From positions 18,849,784-18,913,783 of the forward strand of contig NC_079412.1 in assembly GCF_026213295.1 (NCBI RefSeq): a stretch of 64,000 bases of DNA, in the 5' to 3' direction. Below the pieces are notes generated by a model. It saw only the letters and a program-made list of their open reading frames with translations, was not told the origin of the DNA and searched no databases. Every line of letters starts with the position of its first letter. The stretch's first letter is position 1. The DNA comes from Gadus chalcogrammus. Its lineage: Eukaryota > Chordata > Actinopteri > Gadiformes > Gadidae. Made by a program: the position numbers and the translations under genes. Positions 54,690 through 64,000 of the stretch are shown one piece after another.

Positions 54690-54770
54690 TGTATGTTACT
54701 ATTTATTAAGTTAGGAGACACTTTTATCCAAAGAGACTTATAGTCTATACAGGTCATTTAAGAGCAGGTC
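54690..54770 (-). mobile_element. SINE tail remnant, minus orientation
   Basis: AGGAGACACTTTTATCCAAA is a decayed reverse copy of the TGGATAAAAGCGTCT fish SINE tail. Confidence 0.45.
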
Positions 54771-55267
54771 TTTCATTAAACATCCAATACACATCCACTT
54801 GTATTTTGAGTGAAATATGTTAGCTGTAAGTTCACATAATCGAATGGTACAATATGAGCAAATTAGCTCAAGCTCAAGAATGTGAAGCTCTTTCACTTTC
54901 TAAACCTGTGGTGCAAAAGTCTTGAATAATCATAATGTACTAATGTGGCTGTTGTACACACTGACTGAACTTTTACAATCAGCCAAATTCTGGCACTGTT
55001 CTTTGGCAGGCCTCTAAGGATATTCTATTCGTGTCCCAATTTCCACCCTCCATTTTGGCAAAATGCGCAATTTCATGACTGACTGGGCTTAATTGCTTCA
55101 TTGTAAGGGTATCGTTGAAGTCATCCACAGGGACAGATAACAAACTTTCATTTGGTTACGTCAACGTAGAAAAAGCCCTTTGCTAGTTTAGATTTTGTTT
55201 GCCAGTTGAAGGACTGCTGGTTCAGTCTCATGGCTCCTCCAAACAACTGCGTCCACTCTGGGCCCGC

Positions 55268-55347
55268 ACGTTACACCTAACCCTTAGGTTAGGTGTAACC
55301 TAAGCTAACCTAAGGGTGACACCTAACCCTTAGGTTAGGTGTAACGT
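55268..55347. repeat. 80-bp palindrome with telomere-like CTAACCC
   Basis: Outer arms ACGTTACACCTAACC and GGTTAGGTGTAACGT match perfectly. A 27-bp palindromic block beginning ACACCTAACCCTTAGG occurs twice, at about 55272 and 55319. Confidence 0.92.
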
Positions 55348-55938
55348 GGATTGTTTTTTGGTCATTTTGCCAATATACACAGTTTTAGCTTGAAATGGTT
55401 AGATCTTCTGGAGGGGGACGGCTCAGAGCCTGGGACGGAAACAGGAAACAGTAGGGGGCGGGGTTACGCCCGGTTTCCTGTTTTGTGTCTATATTGAAAT
55501 TATATTGAAGAGTGGATAAAGCTTTGAAAGCCACCTACACAGTGATGATTTTAAACCTTTACAAACACATGGTGGACTTTCGAGGGTCAAGGTTGTGACT
55601 TTACCCAGCGATGTACTATGTGTATGGTACATCGTTGTCATTATTCATATTGCAGTGAAAATGTGTAACGTGTTCTAGACCAAATCTTGAACAGTGCAGG
55701 TTTTGAACATGTTCTTGAACAGCCTGCACTCTGTAGGCTGTTTTACTGTGTGTAGTGTAGTTTATGGTTGTAATTATGTGAACCTGGTTAAATATTGCCG
55801 TCTCGTGAAGTCGTGCCAACTAGAAGGCTCCGTGTGCTTAACTCTCCTCCCTTCTTTCATAAGATTACCGCGCTGCAACTGAGACAGCACTCCCAACCAC
55901 TGAGCCCCGAGGATCTCCTGCTGTCTGTGTCCCTCTCT

Positions 55939-55945
55939 GTAGCTC

Positions 55946-55978
<33 letters not shown>

Positions 55979-55998
55979 GTCTGTGTCTCTCTCCCTCT
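55939..55998 (+). repeat. (CT)n tract
   Basis: About 60 bp of CT with GT interruptions. Confidence 0.9.
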
Positions 55999-56166
55999 CA
56001 GCTGCCCGGCAGACAGGCGCAGGGGGAGAGTCATGCAGAGAGAGGAGAGCTTAAGGGAGACTTTTGGGGTCCCCTCTCTTCTGCCCCCCGGCGGTCTGTG
56101 GAGCGTAGCGTATGAACATTGGAAGATGAGCAAGAGTTGCGCGCCCTCTGAGTACACACACACAAA

Positions 56167-56287
<121 letters not shown>

Positions 56288-59200
56288 TGTCCCTGAATTT
56301 AATCCCTCCATTGTGGGAAGATGGAAGGAAGGTTGGGATATAAAATAGGGGGCTATGCCAACTGAAATCCTGGTCACGATGCTGCATTGCAGAGGTTTAA
56401 CATAGAGATAGAGAAGCCAAATGAGCACATTAAAGAAACATGGCCTTCACCAAACACCGCCAGCATAACAGCTACACCCCCCCCCACACAAACACACAGG
56501 TGAAGGCAAGCACGACGTGCAAACATATAGACATGATACCTGCCATCATTTGACGTGATTGACATTTCTGATCTCTGAGATGAATCAGACGGATGTCAAC
56601 AAGGTACACAAGGGCTGTTCCTGCCTCTACGTGCAGAAGAACAGACGGAATTAGAAAGGCCCTTTGGGGCGAGCGGGGGCTTTGTTCAGCCCTGAAGAGT
56701 CACTGGGATAATAACTGACAAAAAATAATAAACTACGGTCTGAATAAGTCATGTGCAATTCATCATCTCTGGCAGCTGAGCCCCAAAAACTTTTTCCAGT
56801 TTTTCCATGATTACTTGTTAGGAAACTTGCATAGTTTGACAGCCCTCCACAAGCTTTAAGATGTTTTATAGGTACCTTTCTCTGGGCTATGCTATTGATC
56901 AATAGGTGTTCCTGGGGTGCGAGGGAAAGGGGGGAATGGGGGGCTCGGGGGGAAAATTGTGCCGGGCAGATTGCTGCGTGTGAGGTGCTGTTAGCGTCAG
57001 CAGCCCCTTAGCGTGGCTCACACTGCTGAGGCGTCCGTGTTGGAAGCACATCTCCGTCCATCAACACTGTCGTCTGTGGGTGCCACCCCCTGATTTAAAT
57101 GGTCCTGATACCCTGCCATGTTCCATATCGCATTTAAACTTGATGGTGCATTTTTGGCCCAGTCTGTCATCTTGTCACAAATTTTTCCACCTAGACCGTA
57201 TTTTCTGATAATTTTTGGTTTGAGCGACTAATGGCAAAAATCCATTTTTGATTAATCGTCCAGTATTCGGTTTTGGTCCCTTATACGTGACAATTGGCTG
57301 TAATCTAACAGGATGGAAATCATTTCAACTGAGATATTCAATCTCTTCCTTATCTTGTGCTTGATCCTGGTCTGTTTATCATTGTGTCCAACTACATCTC
57401 GCTCAGGCAGAAGTCTTGCTCTGAAATCTTGTTGCAGGAATGGTCCCTATTGTCATTGCAATCCTTCACCCAAATCTTTGAGATAACCCTAATACATGCT
57501 TTCTGTTGTCCAACACAACAGCCTCTCCTCTCTCCAGCTCCCACCCACGTTTCCACCCTTCTCTTCCGGCTCCAACTCAACTCTTGTGAGGCTTTTCCTA
57601 AGGGAGATTTGCTTGGACACAATAACAAACAGACTAGCATCTAGCGGGATACTTACCATAATGATATAATCCAAGCTTCTAAGTGGCAAAGAAATAGCAC
57701 TTTTAGAGGACGTACATGGTCGAGCACTATTGCCCTAAAGTAGTACTTTTAGTTACAAAATGTGTATCCGCATTAGTCCCTCAGACTCAAATTGATCAGA
57801 AAATAGGCTCCAGGTTGAAAGATCCCGAAAAGACATGGGGAAAATAATTTTTAGGAGTCCGATTTTTGTATTATGTACTTTTGACCGACTGGATAATTAG
57901 TTTGTGATGGTGTATAATGAAAAGACGTTCTGCCCAGAACCAGATCCGTTATGGCCAGAGGCCTCAGCTGTGCCCGCACTAATAAAGTGCGTCTGGGTCT
58001 AGCTTACCTAAAAGCCTGGTGAAATTACCCTGTCATTACCTTGTCATTACGGGGATACGGAGGGAAAATTTAAGAGATTGAAAAAGGCTTTCATAACAGG
58101 AGACTGTGAAATAAAACACCCTTTAGCGCAGACTTCAATAATAAAAAAAGTACAGAATAGGAATGGTGGTTTTCTGGCCCTCAGCCCTGCCCCAGGTGAA
58201 TTAGAGAGAGCTGCGGCAAATCAATTTTAATGTCCTTCCCTGCAGCAGATAAAAGGTAATTGTACCGTCAACTGCATCACTGGTTTCTTTTGGCATATAT
58301 GACATTATTTCAACCCTTTTTTATAAAAGAACTAAAGCAGAAATGATGATCCTATTTACTTGTTTTCAACCAGGTGTGTGTACGTGGCAGTGGGGCCAGT
58401 TGGGCTCTCAGGCAGCCAGGCCACGGCAGGTTGGGGGTGAGCGGGGGGACTGGTGGGGGTACTGGGGTGTTCATGTGCTGCAGACAGAAGTCCACCCGTC
58501 CCCCGCTCCCTTGGGAAATGATCAAAACATCGGAGAGAGGAAAGAACTCTTGAAAGAAGAGTTCTGCGGTGCTTTATCTTGATGCTGGAGACCACCGCCT
58601 CAGCACACAAAGAGTTTTACACAATTCAGATTGATCAGGATCTGAGATGTCATATTGTTATTTTCGTGGCTGTGTGCCGATGAATGACACAGACTGAAAT
58701 CTATGGCACGTAATTGCTTGAATACAGCAGGGGAATGGGGGGCTGGAGGCTGGAGGGGGTTCGAACAAAGACAAGTGGTGCAAAAAAGGCGAGAGGAACA
58801 GGAAGGAGAAAATAATTTTCTTGGAATGCCTGGAGTCCTGGATGTCTCTGAAGTGAATACTTTGTGACGGCACCGCGGAGCAGAGAAACAACAGGGTCCC
58901 CGGAAGACCTATAAACCCTTATAAATGTCAAGTACGTTTTAGCAAGGCTGTGCTCTGAGCGACGCTATTTGGTTTCGTATCGAGTCCCAGACAAACAGAA
59001 ACCTGATTACCTACCAAGGTAACCAATGCATACTGTAACGCCAGAGGAGCCCGGAAATGATCATCATCTCGGTTCTGAAGCTAAAATAAACGTATTTGAG
59101 ATGATATCTCAGCAGTTCAGCGAATAAACAAGAGCGTGGCGATATTGCACTCAATATGACAATGCCCCGTTGTGCTGGCACTCTTTCTTGTAATATATTT

Positions 59201-62199
59201 ACCGGGAAAGAAATGTATGAACTCAAAAAGAAAAAAGAAATAATTTCGCCAGCAGTTGAATTTGAGAAACTGGGCTGGCGGTTGTCGGGCCTCTTGCGGT
59301 CAGGGGGAAGTGGAGGACAAATGACAGACAAGCCGCAAGTGGGAAAGCGAGCGACAGCCCTTGGGGATTGTTCACCTTCATTCCAACACTGAACTTCATT
59401 ACTAAGCAGGACCGGGTCTGAAAGAGCCTTACCGCCATTGATCAAGCCTACCTTAATGTGACAGCAGCAGCCCCACTGCGTGGGCGACCAAGAGCCCAAA
59501 GCACAACTCGTTCATTCTGGGATGTGATGTTGAAGTTCTAAGCAAAGCACACAATGTGCATTGTACGGCTCTGAACCATGCGGCTCTTTTGTGTTACATT
59601 CTGGGATAATCAGGTGAAATAGAAGGAAGACAGCGCTGAATTTAAATTATACTTGCACTAGATTTTGAGGACAATAACCAACAATGCTACTTGATTATTT
59701 ATGTGTTTACTGAGGGCTGTGGAATAATGCAAATTCACATAACAAACGAGCTACTGGTCCCCTATAGTTTAGCCATTAAATGTTGGAAATGTTGGAGATA
59801 TGGTTGTGCACATATCATTGTTGCTAAACAATACGTAGATTTGGATGAAAGTGTATTGTTACCTAGTACTAAACAATGTCTGAATCAGCCCAGCACAAGA
59901 ATTTTGATATAATAAAACAGCAAAACAGGCTTCTGGTGTCACTCAAAGTTGGTTATACGGTGATACATGACTGAATCGGTTTCCTCTTTGGTTTCTTGGG
60001 GGGACAAGTCTCCAATCTCCTCAGGAGTCGATGTTACAAGCAGAGGAGACGCTTTGACCGGAGAACGTTGTCATAATTAACAGAGAGATCAATCGTACTG
60101 TAGATGGGGCGGGGGGGGGACCCATTTTCAATTAAGCCTTCATTAAAAACCAAATTAGGTACTGACCTTCCAAACATACTAGCACAGGGAAGAGTAAAGA
60201 AAGGCAAAGACGTGTACTTTAACACACTGATTTCTAATTAAAAGGAGGACTCTCAATGTTATCTTCCGAAAGGTCTCCTTCACTGCTACCTTGTCCTCCA
60301 CAATCAGCCCCGATTAGAATAAGACGTCTACTTCCCGAAGCATATACTCTCCAGTCAGATACGGAGCAGCAATGTTCTCAAAGGCAATCACTAAACGTGG
60401 ACCATTGGTTCCAAGGTATATTCTGTACGAATGGGTTGAATTCTATGTCTTCGTTTCTAGGTACGTCCCACAGTGTGTAGAAAAGGTTTAAGATGGAGCA
60501 GATTGTTGGTGGGTGACAGTCCACAAGCTCACGAAACAGTCAATAGCTATTACCTGTGCCAGAAAATGACCTTTGCCATAAAAAAGGGAAAAGGTAAGAA
60601 AGATTTAACTTTCGTTAATGGACACTGACACCAAAGACACCGCAGCGTCCGATATAAAGGATAACGGATAAAGAGTATTACCCCCGGCCTCATGAAGCCT
60701 GGTAATCTGAGTGCTAAATCAACAATCTATGGCCTGAGAGATGAGACAAGACCGATCGATGGCCGCTAGGAACACCTCTGTAATTGTGTACTTATCAGTT
60801 TCTAGCAGCTAACTGCTATGAACTTTAATGTGCCTTGTCTAAATGACCAGAGAGGGGGGATATCAGCAGAGGTCATGTTCAAACTCTAAGATCCCCTCGC
60901 CCCTGTGTGCAGCCCTATTCTTCCCACAGCTAATCGGCTTACTGTGATATTCCAGGTCATTGTTTCCGGCCGAAGGAGCCGTCCATTCTAGTTGAAAATG
61001 TGCGCGGTTCGGCGATTAGCCCAATAGAGGGCTTTATTGCGTTATTTAGAGATCGAGTGATTCAGCATGAAGACGAATGGGGGATCTGACTTCAGGAGAC
61101 GTGCAGAAGTCATGAGCTGCCATAGAGGAGGGGTCACCGCAGAGATACTGCATTATGCTGATTGATTATAGGACTGACATACATTATAGGTGAACCCAGT
61201 CTTACATGATGTACGGTCTTACCTTTTAAACCCAAAACAGATAGAATTAAATTAAGTCCCACTTCACAACCATGTTGGCTACAGCCAACACAGCACACGA
61301 CAGGCATGGTCAGCGTGGACGTTAACGTGGCCGCTAGAAAGAAGAACGATGTTTTCCAATCCATGCTACCTATCAAATCGGGCTATAGTGGTTCTACGCA
61401 CGCATGCCGACAATATTGATCCGCGGTGTAGTAGTGGTGTAAAATACACATACTGTACCCCTGGAATCTCCAATAAAGACGTTATAATACAGTATCAACA
61501 TATGCTCCCCATCTGCTTACAGTGTACATGAGTTGTGGTGTAAAATAACGTGATCCTGTAGTGGGAGCATCGTTTGATGGCAGTCTACAAATCAAATTAT
61601 GCTACCAAATATGTGCGATCCTGTGCATACTGCTGACAGTGTGGAATACGATCGGTCGGCAGGACCGAAGAGGGGTGCAACCAAAAGCCCGGGGCCCCCC
61701 AGCGAGGAGGCAGTACATCAGTGTAAAGCTCGCCATCTGCTGCGTGTCAAAGCCAACGTTGGCCATGCGGACGGGGGAGAGAGAGGGATGACAGCCGCCG
61801 ATGCTGCTGCCGAGGTGGAGTTCATCCATGCGGTCCAAATTGGATTTCAAATACCATAAACAATGCAGGATGCAATACGAAAAGTCTATAAAGACAAGGA
61901 GGATTTGCCAAGTGAGGTGAAACATTAGAAATACAAAGATTTTGTGTTTTGAAGTAGAAAAAAAGAACGTTAACATTCTGTACCATCAGAATCACTTGGG
62001 TAAGAAAATATGATTTAATATTGAACCAGCACAAGGGTAAAATTTGCTTTTCTGTATGTGATTTATGATCCCACCTGTTCAGTGGCGAGGTCGTGACTGC
62101 TGGTCCAGTTATAGGTAGACCTGCTGTATCAGGAGGACCAAAGAGCAGAGGCTCTGACTCCTCTGATGAAGACCAGGTTCCTATTGAACAGATATGTGA

Positions 62200-62335
62200 A
62201 ACACAATGGCCTTAAGGAGCAGGTCCAGGGCTCAGGCGTATTACTCAAGTTCACCTATCAGGTAGGCTGGGGGAATCGAACCCACTACCTCTTAGCTGGA
62301 CGTCACACATTCTAGCCCCACCAAATTCACCTGCC
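62200..62335 (-). mobile_element. tRNA-derived SINE head, minus orientation
   Basis: The minus strand has GTGGGTTCGATTCCCCCAGC (B box) and GGGGCTAGAATG upstream of it. The tail side is unclear. Confidence 0.5.
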
Positions 62336-62415
62336 CTTTTTTAAAACAACAGAATTTAACAAAATAATGAACCTGTACCTCTGAATGAATGTTTCAAACG
62401 TATTTCTGTTGTTCG

Positions 62416-62416
62416 A

Positions 62417-62447
<31 letters not shown>
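62416..62447 (+). repeat. (AAAT)n microsatellite
   Basis: About eight units of ATAA. Confidence 0.95.
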
Positions 62448-62526
62448 CAACCTTTAATCGCACTTAATTAAATTATTTATTCATAACTTTTGCTCTTGTC
62501 TATATTTTCTTTCATCTTCATCATCG

Positions 62527-62576
62527 TCTTCTTCTTCTTCTCTCTTCTTCTTCTTCTTCTTCTTCTTCTTCTTCTT

Positions 62577-62606
<30 letters not shown>
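62527..62606 (+). repeat. (CTT)n microsatellite
   Basis: About 80 bp of CTT with one TCTC break. Confidence 0.96.
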
Positions 62607-62607
<1 letters not shown>

Positions 62608-64000
62608 TCATAAATGGGCCATTATTTCCTCTTGGCTTCTTAAAGGAATATAACGGATGGGCTGACAACCCTCCGGGAGCAGCTCATGATGTGAGTTACA
62701 GAGGGTATGGCCTGATGCTTGCATCATGGGTAATTCTGCCCTTCGAGCTCTATGTGGTTCAAACTGTCATTCATTCACTTGAGCAATTACTGTTCTAAAT
62801 ATTTAGATCAGTTGGCAGTGTTTCATTATCCCTCTCTTTTTGACAGATAACAAGCAGACAAAAGTGGAAAGAGCTGCCATGATTAAATGTTATTCCTGGG
62901 ACCAATATGTGCGTTGCTTTCAGAAGCATAAAACACGGGTAAGTGTGTTTTTGGTGTGCTTTTATATCATAAAGCTTTAAGCAAACCCTTGCAATCAATC
63001 CATCGACGTGTAGCAATCTACATTTTGTCTTGCAGACACCGTAGTGGCAGCAGTGGAAAAATGTATTTAAGTTGTAAACGATCAGTACGACATAAACCTG
63101 ATTTTGTTATGCAGCAGACCTAGATTTGACAGCTGCGCGCTGCAGTGGGAGTCTATATATATCATTCATATCGACTGCTACTTCCACAGCGCATTACTGT
63201 TAAAGAATGCATTTTGCCACCGTTTCCCTCCATTTTGTAAAGAAGAGGCAGACTCTTTTTTTCTTGGAGGGAGATTCTCTAAACCTTTCAGCTGCATGCT
63301 GGGAAACAAGATAAGGGGAAAATATCACTTCCAATGGATGTACGTTTATTTGCGGAGCAGCACTAAGCGGTTTTGCTATTTATTTCCCCTTAAAGGGAAG
63401 CACACGTTAGGGCTGACGATGTCAATACCTACAGGGGAGCTGCACAATAATCAAGAAAGGGGAGAATAATAGGGTACTTCAGTAGCATGACGGGGCCAGG
63501 TGCAGCCAGGCCCAGCCCTGGTCCAGCTGTTAGACCGTTTCAACCGGCTCTGAGCACTTTCAGAGTGTGATGATGGAGCCTTGGTTTGAGTGGCTGTTTA
63601 ATACTCCTATTATGCTTAATTTCCTTTCACTGCGTCGATTGTGCAAACAACCATATGAAACAGCACAACTAGTATCACACCCGTAGGTTTAAACCCTTTG
63701 ATAAAAAGGCGCATTGAAACGGGATCTTAATAGTTGAAACACTCAGCATCCATATACTTTGTCAGCTGTCACTATCGTTGCCGTGTGGTGCAACTTGTCT
63801 CCCAACGTAGCAATGATTCACGGTTTTTCGTCATATATTAGGGGCACTCCCACTGTGAATCCATTTATCTTGGCAGCCGCCAACCCGACAAAGGATCAAA
63901 CGAGCAACAGAGCAGACAATGAACACATGGCACCCCGGGAAAGCAACATAGCAGAATGGGATGAAATGGTCGCTCGCTGTTTCAAAGGCCAACTAACCCC

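Larger units (their letters stand above)
56500..64000. other. Repeat-poor region upstream of syt2
   Basis: No gene, splice pattern or large ORF was recognised. Contents: a SINE remnant at 62200, (AAAT)n at 62416 and (CTT)n at 62527. Low repeat content compared with 43-56 kb would suit regulatory sequence, but nothing specific is shown. Confidence 0.5.

Noticed and set aside
62477..62668. A poly-arginine open frame
   Set aside because: Reverse translation of (CTT)n.

Overview
This is vertebrate nuclear DNA, almost certainly from a teleost fish. Coding sequence is split into small exons with GT/AG borders, long introns are full of very long (CA)n, (GA)n and polyG/polyC tracts, and tRNA-derived SINE remnants end in the tail typical of fish SINEs (a GCGTCTGCTAAATGA-like string). 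The extreme density of dinucleotide repeats resembles codfishes (Gadiformes), but that is only an impression. Two genes are recognisable, arranged tail to tail, in the same order and orientation as human PPP1R12B and SYT2 on 1q32.1.

Left part (about 1-20.4 kb, plus strand): the 3' half of ppp1r12b (MYPT2, myosin phosphatase targeting subunit 2). The ankyrin-repeat half lies left of the window. Ten exons chain in frame from 2658 to 19590. They carry the conserved inhibitory Rho-kinase site (RRSTQ), a coiled coil and a leucine-zipper terminal exon. Two isoform devices are visible: an alternative first exon at 7348-7449, matching the start of the small heart-type M21 subunit, and an alternative terminal exon at 17432-17566 that replaces the leucine zipper with a diverged copy.

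Middle part (about 20.5-36.8 kb, minus strand): a complete eight-exon coding region for synaptotagmin 2 (433 aa; calculated 1302 bp including stop). It has a luminal N-terminus with one N-glycosylation sequon, a membrane segment, a cysteine cluster, an acidic linker and two C2 domains with all ten calcium-binding aspartates. Its 3' UTR probably runs about 6.4 kb to a poly(A) signal at 20552-20557. That signal forms, with a plus-strand AATAAA, a near-palindromic element between the two genes.

Right part (36.8-64 kb): no coding gene found. This is probably the 5' UTR intron and upstream region of syt2. It is dominated by CT/GA tracts up to about 600 bp, several arranged as inverted pairs, with minisatellites, SINE remnants and a telomere-like palindrome. 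From about 56.5 kb rightwards the sequence is less repetitive.

The two genes have unrelated jobs: ppp1r12b directs PP1 to myosin in muscle, and syt2 is the calcium sensor for fast transmitter release. No previously undescribed system was found. The most notable points are isoform architecture and the way long microsatellites sit directly on splice sites.
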